Shown: one piece after another, positions 47,052-56,919 of the stretch | Layout: each line of letters starts with the position of its first letter | Position numbering within the stretch: position 1 is the first letter of the stretch | Assembly: GCA_028023455.1 (NCBI GenBank) | Contig: JAQFVV010006624.1 | Span: 496,001-560,000 of the forward strand | Direction of reading: 5' to 3' | Length of the DNA: 64,000 nucleotides | Source: Epiperipatus broadwayi | Taxonomy: Eukaryota > Onychophora > Udeonychophora > Euonychophora > Peripatidae | Translations under genes and position numbers: made by a program | The notes under the pieces: model-generated | What the model saw: only the letters and a program-made list of their open reading frames with translations | What the model was told of the DNA's origin: nothing | Databases searched by the model: none

Positions 47052-49855
47052 TATTTAGGTACTTACAACTGCAGATCACTTTCAAATGAAGGAAGATTGC
47101 AAGAATTAGAAGAAGAATTGTCTTATATTAAATGGGACATTATTGGACTTTGTGAAGTTAGAAGAAAAGGTGAAGAAACAATTGATTTAAAATGTGGACA
47201 TATACTCTATTATAAAGGCACACATATTGGAAATACAAGTGGAGTAGGATTCATTATAAATAAAAAGTGGAAGAACAATATTATGGAGATTGATGGTGTA
47301 TCGGACAGAGGTGCAAGATTAGTTATACAACTTAATAGCAGATACCAAATGCAGATAATTCAGGTTTATGCCCCAACAAGTTCTCATAGTGATGAAGTAG
47401 TAGAAGATTTTTATATGGATGTACAAAAGGCTTTTGATCAGAGTAAACAACATTTTAAAATTGTTATGGGAGACTTTAATGCTAGAATTGGTAGACAAAT
47501 GAAAGATGAAATTGCTGTAGGTAATTTTGGTTATGGTAATAGAAATGAAAGAGGTGGAGTTTGCAGAAAAAGAAAAACTTTATATTATGAATTCATTTTT
47601 TGTGAAAAATGTTAAAAGGAAATGGACAAGGAAGCATCCAAATGAAGGTACAGCAGAATTGGATTATATTTTGACTAACAGAAAATACATATTTCAAGAT
47701 TGTAATGTTCTTAATAAATTTAACACAGGAAGTGATCATCGATTAGTAAGGTGTAAGTTATGTGTTAATGTAAAACTAGAGAGACAAAAATTATTAAGAA
47801 AAACAATATTTACAGTTGATATTCCTAATCTTGAGAAACATTTTAATAAATTTAAATTAGAACTTACAAATAGGTTTCAAGTGTTAGGAAATTTTGAACA
47901 TGATTCAGATTTGAATGAAATTAATATGAAAATAACTGATACACTTTTAAAAACTGCAACAAAGATAGCTGGTAGAAAAAAGCCGCAATTGACTAATAAA
48001 ATTTCTACTGAGACTAGCGAATTTATGAAGAAAAGAAGGAATATGAAGATATACAAAAATGATGTATTAAAAAGAATTGAATATCTCGAATTTTTTAAAA
48101 TGGTACGGAAAAGAGTTGAAAATGATATAAGAAAGTATAACTGTGAAATAGCAAGGAAAGCTGTAGAAGAAAATAAAAGTCTCAAGAATGTTAAACAACA
48201 TTTTGGTATTGGTAGGAAATTTATATCTGCAATAAGAAAAAAAGATGGAATTATTACTAAAAAGAGAGATAACATTATGAAATTGGTAGAAGATTTTTAT
48301 CAAGAATTATATAGTAATAAAGAACAAGTACCTCCTATATCTATTACATCTTCCGAATTGCCCAGAATTGTAAATGAAGAAGTGAGACATGCAATTAAAT
48401 GTATGAAGAAAGGAAAGGCTCCAGGAAATGATGGAATTATAATTGATATATTAAAAGAAGGAGGTGAAGAAATAGAAACAATTTTAGCAAAGTTATATAC
48501 CAAATGTCTAAATGATAAAGATGTACCGGAAGATTGGAAGAATGCAGTAATAATATTAATATTTAAAAAGGGTGATAAAGAAGATATTAGAAATTACAGA
48601 CCTATCAGTCTTTTATCAGTTTTATATAAAATTTTTACCAAGATAATTACAATTCGTCTACAGAGAACTTTGGATTTCCACCAACCAAGAGAAAAAGCTG
48701 GATTTAAAAGTGGTTTTAGTACAATAGATCATATCCAGGTATTGAGAGAAGTCATAGAAAGGACAAATGAATATGAGTTGTCATTATGTTTTGGATTTGT
48801 AGATTATGAAAAGGCATTCGATTCTATACACATTTCTTCAGTGATTAAAGCATTGGATCATCAAGGTATAGATCCAGGATATTGTCATATTTTAAAGAAT
48901 ATTTATAAAAATGCAACAGCAACAATTAGATTACATAATGATACTGGAAAAATCAACATTGAGAAAGGTGTAAGGCGAAGTGACTCCATATCTCCAAAAC
49001 TTTTTACAGCAATGTTGCAAGAAGTATTTTGTGGATTAAAATGGGAAACTAAAGGAATGAAAGTAAATGGAGAGTATTTAAGTCATTTAGATTTTGCAGA
49101 TGATGTAGTTGTTTTTGCAAATAATGCTTCAGAGCTGCAGGAAATGTTGCAGGACTTAGCAGATGAATGTAGAAAAGTAGGACTAAAGATAAATGTTAAA
49201 AAGACTAAAGTAATGTTTAATCGATTTGCTCAAAATATGAAAATAAAGATTGATTATGAAGAATTAGAAGAAGTTAACAGTTACAAATACCTAGGTCAGA
49301 TTATTAATACAGATGGAAACATAATGGAGAAAATTAATTATAGAATTAAACTTGGTTGGAGTGCTTTTGGTAGAAATAACTTGATACTAAAAGGAAATAT
49401 GCCTATGTGTTTTAAAAGAATGGTTTTTAACAAATGTGTTTTACCAGTTCTTATTTATGGATCTGAGACTTGGACACTTAATAGAAGAGCAATACAGAGA
49501 CTTCAGACCACTCAAAGGAGTATGAAGAGATGTATGTTGGGAGTAACAAGAAGAGATTGAAAACGCAATGTATGGGTAAGACAACAAACAGGTGTTACTG
49601 ACCTTATTGAAAAAATTAAAAGATTGAAATGGAGTTGGGCTGGACATATTGCTAGAAGAAATCATAATAGATAGACAATTGAAATTTTAAACTGGATTCT
49701 AAGAGATTGTAAAAGATCCAGAAAGACACAACATGTGAGATGGATGGATGAAATAAGAAAATGTGCAGGGGTGTTGTGGAAAAGAGAAGCTAAAGATCGG
49801 AGAAGATGGATTAAACTTGGAGAGACCTTCATCCTGCAGTGGATTGATAATGGTT
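47052..49855 (+). pseudogene. RTE polyprotein: endonuclease plus reverse transcriptase (copy 3)
   Basis: A single ORF in the intact family. The endonuclease (47060-47760) shows TYNCRSL, LCEVRR, QVYAPTSS, GDFNARIG (47469-47483) and GSDHRLVR (47731-47739). A basic, coiled-coil-like linker follows. The reverse transcriptase (about 48370-49350) shows NYRPISLL, FVDYEKAFDSI, a GVRRSDSISPKLF block (most RTE proteins have RQGD) and the catalytic LDFADDVVVFA (FADD at 49093-49104). The C-terminal WSWAGHIARR...WTIEI block ends near 49850. An 11-bp deletion at 47554/47555 shifts the frame. TGA at 49558-49560 replaces Arg and TAG at 49672-49674 replaces Trp. Confidence 0.92.
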
Positions 49856-49857
49856 GA

Positions 49858-49859
<2 letters not shown>

Positions 49860-49915
<56 letters not shown>
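49860..49915. repeat. (TA)n microsatellite between RTE copy 3 and LTR-like copy B
   Basis: An uninterrupted TA run of about 56 bases. Its last ATAT (49912-49915) serves as the left target duplication of copy B. Confidence 0.95.
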
Positions 49916-49918
<3 letters not shown>

Positions 49919-50516
49919 AGCAGTCGATCTTGGCCCAAGATCGAGCTCCATTGTTCTACCCCTTAACCCACTGTTTTTTTCATCACATGTATATAAACTA
50001 TAAATATATAAAAGTTTATAAATATAAATCTCAAATAAAAATTTTCTTTAATTTTAAACATTGACTTTTATGGATGCGACTCAGATATATACATATATTA
50101 ACGGAGCTTTTATGTATATATATATAAAAGCACAAGCAAATCCTTTAAATAATTTTGTATTTTTTTTATTAACTATGTGTTATTTATTTTATAAATATTT
50201 TCTTCATATAAATATACAAATATTCAATATGGAAGACGACTGTCCAAGAATAATTAAAGAGGTGGGAACATTACTTTGTTTGATGATTAAAAAGAAAATT
50301 TTAAATTAAAGTAAAATTTAAAACAAAGCTAATTGATTTCAATTAGAGATTAACATGTTTTATCAAATCTATTTCCAATCTGGAAATTGATTTGAAATTA
50401 TTTTTGGACAGTTATCTAATGATTCCATCTCCACTAACAATAGCTAAAATATTCCTGTTAATTAAAGATCAAAAATTTAATTAAAAAAAAACATTCTTTG
50501 AACACCTTAGAGTTTT

Positions 50517-50526
50517 GTATAAATAC
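50517..50526 (+). promoter_or_regulatory. TATA box in LTR-like copy B
   Basis: TGTATAAATA about 600 bases from the TGTA end, conserved with copy A. Downstream, ctaaaaatctattgtg (50532-50547) is also conserved and would hold the start site if this is a polymerase II promoter. Confidence 0.6.
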
Positions 50527-51099
50527 GGCCTAAAAATCTATTGTGCCAGAGAGAGTTAGGTCAATAGTCTTTAACCAACTTCATGTCTGTGTAATTTTTG
50601 AGGGGCTTCAGCTGCCTTCCGTTCTGTCTTCAGCTCCAACCTTCACCGTGCATGATGTAGCTTCTACCATTCAAGTGTTCCCATGCTGTCCAAGAACCGC
50701 TGAGGCCAAGAGACATGTCAAAGAATGCTGCCTACCACAGAAGATTCGTCTGTATTCCATAGAATGTTTAGGTAACCAGCCCGAAGTCATTATAATTGTA
50801 TTACCTAAATTATAACTAGTAAACTCTCTTTAAATTAATGACTTCTGTATATTTAATCTCTTTAACTCGCTCATCGGCGAGTACGTTAAAACTAATAATT
50901 CTTTTCTTTATATCGATTCTCTATAACATAAATTAATACTACTATAAAACATTTCATTCAACTCACGCTTCTTACTTTCTTTTATAAATTAGTGCGGTTA
51001 TAATTTATTTTAACTGATATTTTTATATTTTTCACTAAACTTTTATTTTTAAATGCAAATCAAACCCGGTTTTATGAACTTAGAAGGGGTGGGGGGGGG

Positions 51100-51421
51100 A
51101 ATTAATGAGTTCTTCTTTATTTATTTCTAAATAGTTCGTAAGTCGGAGTTTTTCTTGTAAAATGAATATATGTTTTTTTCATTTAAAATATTATACCGTA
51201 AAATTATACAAAATGTATAAATATTTTTCAATCTGGGATGGATTTTGGTGTACATTAGTGAATTAATGAGTTCTTCTTTATTTATTTCTAAATAGTTCGT
51301 AAGTCGGAGTTTTTCTTGTAAAATGAATATATGTTTTTTTCATTTAAAATATTATACCGTAAAATTATACAAAATGTATAAATATTTTTCAATCTGGGAT
51401 GGATTTTGGTGTACATTAGTG
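51100..51421 (+). repeat. Exact 161-bp tandem duplication in LTR-like copy B
   Basis: Units 51100-51260 and 51261-51421 appear identical base for base. Copy A has one unit (about 23160-23310, inverted). Identity means a very recent duplication or an assembly error. Confidence 0.92.
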
Positions 51422-52964
51422 TTATTAATTTCTTTATTCATCATCATCGCCAAAAAGACTGGGGAACAAATCCTGTTTTGTTGTTCGCACTTTTAAGTGC
51501 ATGAATTTTAGTTTTTTTTTTTATATATTTAAACATAATAGAATTGATTCAAGAAGGGGGAGCAATGTAAGCTTCATTAATAATAGTTTTAACTTCTGAT
51601 TAATGATTCTATCTTAAACGGGTCATTATTTTAACATATCATTACGTATTTGTAAACTATTTAAGGCTTTATATTTAGGCTTTAAATCCAATGATTTTAT
51701 ATTATATATAATAGCATTGTTAGCATAGGCCACTCTTCATGTTAAGCTTCATCTAGAGATGTGCGTTGGAATGCCTGAGTCATCTCCTCTTCGTTTCAGG
51801 TCATAAACAGGACGATGAATGTCCCTAGACCATATCTATATATATATATACTCGCGTAACGAGAGCAATGCATGGAATAATTCCGAAAATGTTCGTCCCA
51901 TTGTATCTCCGTCCGAGGACCTTTTGTCAGCCGATTCCACAAAATGTGGGTGGCAAGTTGGCTAGACTGTTTTCTTCCATATTATTATGATAAAGCACCT
52001 CAAAATATTGGATCCGCAGATATTCGGCCATTATGCTAACACCGCAATTTCTTATTGTTCGTTTTTCTTTTAGCCTGTTTGACAAAATAAATCGTAATGA
52101 TATGTGATAATGAAACATTTTTTTCTTTGTAATACTTTCCGTTGGAGTTTAAATCCAACCTCTCATGAAGCTGCCCTCCCCTTTATTGAATAAGCCATTC
52201 CCACAATTATAGTTTCGCTATATTCTATTTTTTAAATGTCGAAAATGTAAAATAAATAAATGTTTTTAAGTATATTTTGATCACAATATATCCTCATTTT
52301 AGTGTTGTAAATAAAGTTTATAAATGAACATATGTATCCAATGCCAAGGGCATTATATTCAAGTCCTATAATCAGCAAAACTCTTATTATTATATTTTTA
52401 CATGTGTTTCTAAATATATAAAGTATACCAACCACCCAAATCCCCTTTTTTTTAATATTAAATAAAATCTATTTCAGCTCAGTATTGTAACAGCCACACT
52501 GAATTCATATCTGTCTAAATAAAAATAATTGTGCCAAGTTTTTTTAAATGTCTATAATGAAAATAAAGTTTTAAAAGCATGAAGTTTGAGTATACATATA
52601 TAAAATCTTGAACTTTTTGTCAAAATAAATATTAAACTTAATTCAGTTGTTCGAATTTCCTTACTAATATTTATATTTATGTATATTTTAAACTTATATC
52701 TTGGGTTCACTCAATCTCATCATCATCATCAGCTGAGTTCTCATGCAAAACGATGTAGCACCTGACCCAGAAATAATTAATTTATGTAGTATCACCGTAG
52801 AGTGTTGTCCATACTGTTATAGATTTGGGGAATGGGCAAATAGGTTAGAATTCATGATTGCTCCTGACCTGTGTATCTCTGGCATGATTGGATTCGGGGT
52901 ACTTTTGCTTAGATTCTAAGTCTTGTTGGATGGACATACATTTTCGACCGGTACAATATATGTA

Positions 52965-53345
52965 TAAGAGGTGATTTGAAACCAGACTTTTAAGCTTCCT
53001 TTAATCATCCATTCCATCTACCAATACACATGACCACATATGTAAAAAACATAAATGATCTCCAATATACATATTCCATGCTGAATCAGCACTTATTAGC
53101 TAGTCCAAATCACCATCTGCCATATATATATATATATAAACCATGCTTAGTTTATATTAAGATAGCAAATCCTCCAACTTTAATCCACATGCTTCAATCT
53201 ACTCCACCAGTCAACTCTTCATCCATTCATTCCATTGAAAATCTAATGATGGAATACCCTATTATTGTCAGTCCCACATTGACCTTAAGTCATTCTGACC
53301 CCTCATATATAGAACCATGTCTATTTAAATACATAGAAGAGATAT
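52965..53345 (-). repeat. Family S SINE-like repeat, copy 3
   Basis: On the minus strand it carries the family order, starting with a gaggggtcagaatgactta block, then cattgaaaatc/catcag, then gctgattcagcatgga, and ending with a tRNA-like part whose B box has decayed to gtttcaaatc. It abuts the right end of LTR-like copy B. Confidence 0.8.
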
Positions 53346-54299
53346 AGGCACAATTCCCACTAAATATGTAATATTTAAAAACAAGTATATTATATATACT
53401 TTTAATTGAAAATCTGATATGTTCAAAGCCCCTATTTGCCAATATATAATATGCCAACAATTTTTTTCACCAATTTTTTTTTAATTTAAAGATACTTTTG
53501 TTATTTTATTATTGTGCAGAAAATTCAATCTAGTACTGAAACAGTAGGATCTTCATTTCACCTTTTCTCACCTTTTTCCTACCCTCATACCTTAGTTTAA
53601 ACCCCAGTGTATCATAGTGTGTCTGCAATGCGCTTATATACCGAAAATCCCACCCAATTTTAAACCACGAGTACAACGCTCGTGTTATATATAATTGTAT
53701 AACTCATTCCCAAATAAATAAAATGTTATGGATTACATGTATGTTCACATAATTCAGATTTATTTAAAAAATTAGGTTATATAGGTCGTAATTGCACACA
53801 CACTGTGATATTTATTTTAAAACTTATGTTAAAATAATAAATTGTTATTTAAAATTATTTTGTTTGAATCTGTTTACAAAATATATATTACAGTCATAAT
53901 ATTTGTTTTTGATTTAAAATAAAATTTATATTCGTTTCGTAAATAGATTCAAATATTGAAAATTAAAAGTAAAATAATTTTTTTTTTAGATTTAATAAAA
54001 ATCACGCCATATATTTTCTGCTTAAAATAAATGAGGGCTGGTAGGAACAATAGTTTTAATTATTTAATGTTATAGAAGCTTATCTAGAAATGCAGCAGAT
54101 GTCCATTTAAGGTATTTTCTTTCAATTAGCAAAAGTTTGTTTTAATTAATTCAAAGTTGTAGTCTGAATGTCAACAGGGAAATTAACAATAGAAATTAAT
54201 TAAAATTTTGTTGAATTCCTTTAGACATTCAGATAGAATTGATTACAGCTGATAAGTGAGCAAAGTTTGGAATATTTTTGTAACACTCCAGGGCAGTTG
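53346..54299. other. AT-rich non-coding DNA
   Basis: No gene was seen. A short dyad ACGAG(tacaacg)CTCGT lies at about 53667-53683. Confidence 0.5.
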
Positions 54300-54449
54300 T
54301 ATTGCGCAATTTCACTATATATAGGAGGGTTTTCTTTTGTTCTTCATTCTAGTAATATTCCAGCAAATATTCTAATATTCTAGATTAATCTAGCAAGATT
54401 ACTGGTACTCTAGTATTATTCTATTCTAGCAAGATTTCAAATATATATT
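54300..54449 (+). promoter_or_regulatory. Candidate TATA promoter followed by a short tandem repeat
   Basis: A CTATATATAGGAGGG box at about 54313-54327 lies 20-25 bases after a GCGCAAT element, with a plausible start near ttcttcattc (about 54342). The next 100 bases repeat tctagcaagattt/tctagtaatatt variants. The MITE at 54450 interrupts the downstream sequence, which resumes at 55640. It could be a decayed LTR promoter; no gene is attached to it. Confidence 0.4.
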
Positions 54450-55633
54450 GGTTGTCATCGATGAGCCACCATATCCCACTGGATGGCGCTGTTTTCGCGC
54501 TAAAACACATAAAAATGCTGTTTCTGCGGCCGACACATTCGAACCTGCATTTTCTATAATACAACTTTTTTGTTGTACTACAGATTGCAGGCCGCTATGT
54601 CACATCACAGTACAGCATGTATGTTTACACAGCGAATACATTTTCCCAATTTGCACAGTTTATAAAATGGTTACAGCTTGGGGAAAGGGTGTGTTTTTTT
54701 TAATTGGATGGAAAATGTTATTTTCATTGGATTTTTTTTAATTTTAAAGTATTGAAATGTTAAGATTTTGTAAAGTAATAATTAACAGACTTTTTACACC
54801 GTAGTGTATTGAAGTTTTAAGTAGTAAATATTGACGAGATATATGTATAAAGTAAATTGGAATTAGGTAATGCGTCAAGTAACGTGCTGTTCGTAACATT
54901 TCCACAAGACATTTTAAGATTGTACCGTGTGTATATTTTTGAAATAAAAAAGAGCATTAACACAAAAATATCCAATAAGAAAAGTACAATTGTACACTGT
55001 TTTTTTAAATGTCATAAAAAGCATATATTATAAACATTTTATATATATATTTGTCATTGTTTAAAAAAGTTTTAGTTTCTTTCTTTTCTCCGACTACTGT
55101 TATACTTTGTTGAATACAGTTTACGTTTATTGTTACCATTTATTTTATAGATGTTAGTAAAAAAAAATATTTACAAAAAATACGATTTTGATATTTTTTA
55201 TTTTAATCGTAAACCTAACCCTAAAACTAACCCTAAACCTAACCGTAACAACTTTTACTTTTAATTGTCATTCTATTTGAAATAAAAAATAGCGGTAAAC
55301 AACAAAAAAAAAAAGCTGTAACCCCAGTAAAAAAATCTCCGATAGAAAATTGATTTTTCTAATAAAAAGAAAACTAAAAAAGACGAATCAAACTGTAATT
55401 TGTTTATTTTATTTTACATTTATTATTATCATTTAATTTGTATACATTAATAAAAAATAATATTTAAAATTAAATAATATTTAAAAAAGACGATTTTCTT
55501 TTGTTTTTATTTTCGCATTACAAAAAACATATCAAAATGATTATAATTAATGGCCCGTGAATGATCATATTTTATAGTTTTAGCATGATAACTGTGCCAT
55601 CCAGTGGTATATGGTAGCTCATTGACGACAACC
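54450..55633. mobile_element. 1.18-kb non-autonomous DNA transposon with ~60-bp inverted ends
   Basis: The left end begins GGTTGTCATCGATGAGCC and the right end, read inward, GGTTGTCGTCAATGAGCT. The match continues imperfectly through ccactggatggc and gctaaaac, about 60 bases in. Flanks share TATATT (54444-54449 and 55634-55639), suggesting a 6-bp duplication. No transposase is present. The ends do not match a superfamily I can name with confidence. Confidence 0.82.
55208..55250. repeat. Interstitial telomere-like repeat inside the MITE
   Basis: Six to seven degenerate units of CCTAAC/CCTAAA (the complement of TTAGGG-like repeats), reading cgtaaacctaaccctaaa and on. Too short and degenerate for a chromosome end. 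Confidence 0.75.
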
Positions 55634-55657
55634 TATATTTGTTCTGAGATTTTCTAG

Positions 55658-56071
55658 CTACATGCCTGCAAACTTAAGTATTTGAAGCCGAGTTTTCGTC
55701 TTCAAATAAATTTTACCATGTTCTACAATACCACTTGAAATATCTATGAATGACCCAACCTTTAAAATTGTTATCTTTAAAATGACAATAGAGCTGGCAA
55801 GAAGGCTATTTTCCCCTCGGGAATGGCCAGCCTCTGCTCTATACCATCTAATGCTGTCACATAGGAAACCCTGAAACTGCTGCTGCTGCCGAAATATGAA
55901 CAATACCAGATTTTGCTGCCGAGTCATATAAAACCTGCTGACAATCAATCTACCTGCAAATGCTTCTCCAGAGGTAACCCCAACATTAACCCAAGAGCTC
56001 TTGTGATTCTCTCCTATAATTAATACGCTATAGTTATTTAAATTGTTTTCCATTTTACTGTACTTTATCAT
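55658..56071 (-). CDS. Hypothetical 137-aa ORF, unassigned
   Basis: A single open frame from ATG at 56069-56071 to TAG just before 55658. It is one of the few longer frames outside recognised transposons and is not dominated by low-complexity residues. The protein starts MIKYSKMENNLNNY, has a QQQQ stretch at about residue 65 and a mildly hydrophobic patch (SSIVILKITILKVGSFI), but no signal peptide, no clear membrane span and no domain I recognise. It lies between two MITEs. An AT-rich TATA-like stretch (about 56130-56140) and, in the neighbouring MITE, a cyclic-AMP-response-type site lie upstream. It may equally be a random ORF or a piece of an unknown element. Confidence 0.25.
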   Translation of the reverse strand: MIKYSKMENNLNNYSVLIIGENHKSSWVNVGVTSGEAFAGRLIVSRFYMTRQQNLVLFIFRQQQQFQGFLCDSIRWYRAEAGHSRGENSLLASSIVILKITILKVGSFIDISSGIVEHGKIYLKTKTRLQILKFAGM

Positions 56072-56146
56072 GTATTCCTTTAAAATGTTCTAATATAATC
56101 AGCAATTTTGCTCTCTATCCTTGGGTTAATATTTTATATTTATTAA

Positions 56147-56915
56147 CCCATAAACCGCCTCTTACAAGGCTTCTGGTCAACATCTGACGTCACTCTAACT
56201 CTGCTAGTTCTTATGCTAGAATATTCGTTTGACAGGTATTGATTAGGTTTTTAAAAGTTCTGTAAGATGGTGCCCTCTTCCAAATTATTTTACAAATAAA
56301 AAATCAAAAAAACTGCATTTAAACCTAAACAAAGAAAGAACATTGTCAGTGATTGGTTGTCAGTGAGCTCTCAGCCAAAAAAGACATTCTGATTGGCTGG
56401 AAAGAACAAAGAAACCGCCTGATCAAAGAAAATAAAGAAAAACGCTGAGATTTTCATTTCAAATGCAATTTAAGTATTAAAAAAATATAATTTGAGAAAT
56501 TAAACTAGTTTTTTAAAAAATATACCAAAAAAACAAAATTATTTTCGAAAAATATTGAAGATTTTAGTAAAAATATTTAAGATTTAGCAAAAAGAAATCT
56601 TTACTTTTCAATAACATAACATTGAAAAAAAGCGTTTGCGTCAGCACTTTTTTGTTTAGACATTCGCTTTATATTTGCCGAAATTGAATATATTTTATAA
56701 TAAATAAATAGCAATTTATTTTTGAAAGAACTTTCATTCTCTTTCAATACCCTGAAAAATTAGTAATATACTTTTTATAAACGTATCTGAGTTGAATTTA
56801 ATATTATAGGCGAATATGTTTTAACAATAGGCTTTGTCTTCAGTTTGTGAGTTGGCCAATTAAAAGATTTGATTTTTACCTCATACAACCAATAATATAA
56901 TTAGCGGTTTAAGGG
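56147..56915. mobile_element. piggyBac-like MITE (769 bp) with TTAA target duplication
   Basis: The ends read TTAA-CCCATAAACCGC (from 56143) and, inverted, TTAA-CCCTTAAACCGC (ending 56919), with 11 of 12 terminal bases matching and TTAA on both sides. This is the piggyBac signature. There is no transposase. A further TGGGTTAATA...TATTAACCCA dyad (56122-56150) overlaps the left edge. Confidence 0.8.
56185..56396. promoter_or_regulatory. CRE-like site and inverted CCAAT boxes inside the MITE
   Basis: A perfect TGACGTCA palindrome lies at 56185-56192 and two GATTGG elements (CCAAT on the minus strand) at 56351-56356 and 56391-56396. They lie 115-325 bases upstream of the 55658-56071 ORF start. 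Such sites occur by chance; function is inference only. Confidence 0.35.
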
Positions 56916-56919
56916 TTAA

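Larger units (their letters stand above)
46785..49859 (+). mobile_element. RTE-clade non-LTR retrotransposon copy 3, nearly full length
   Basis: The most complete RTE copy: an inverted 5' segment (46785-47051), then endonuclease, linker, reverse transcriptase and C-terminal region in the plus orientation, ending in ggttgatgat just before a (TA)n tract. A target duplication could not be read because the 3' flank is microsatellite. Disabling changes are few (one 11-bp deletion, two nonsense codons), so it is the youngest looking of the three. Confidence 0.92.
49916..52955 (+). mobile_element. ~3.04-kb LTR-like element, copy B (ATAT target duplication)
   Basis: It starts TGTAGCAGTCGATCTTGG and ends GACCGGTACA, with ATAT at 49912-49915 and 52956-52959. 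The first ~14 bases are an imperfect inverted copy of the last ~14 (TGTAnCnGTCGA), and just inside the left end is a GATCTTGGCCCAAGATC palindrome. It aligns with copy A from end to end except for an internal block at about 51730-52030 and an exact 161-bp duplication. Open frames are short; one antisense frame (51927-52118) shares FHYHISLxFIxSNRLKE with copy A, but this mirrors nucleotide similarity. Probably a solo LTR. Confidence 0.82.

Noticed and set aside
47877-48503. Open frames on the minus strand of RTE copy 3
   Set aside because: Antisense shadows of the endonuclease/reverse-transcriptase frame, which has clear motifs on the plus strand. The same applies to plus-strand frames over 583-912 and 1194-1619 in copy 1.
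51927-52118. Protein-coding gene conserved between the LTR-like copies (partner 22192-22428)
   Set aside because: The shared peptide covers only the part where the DNA is alike, and the frames then diverge completely. It is antisense to the TATA box and there is no known domain.
55208-55250. Chromosome end
   Set aside because: Only a few degenerate telomere-like units inside a transposon, with ordinary sequence on both sides.
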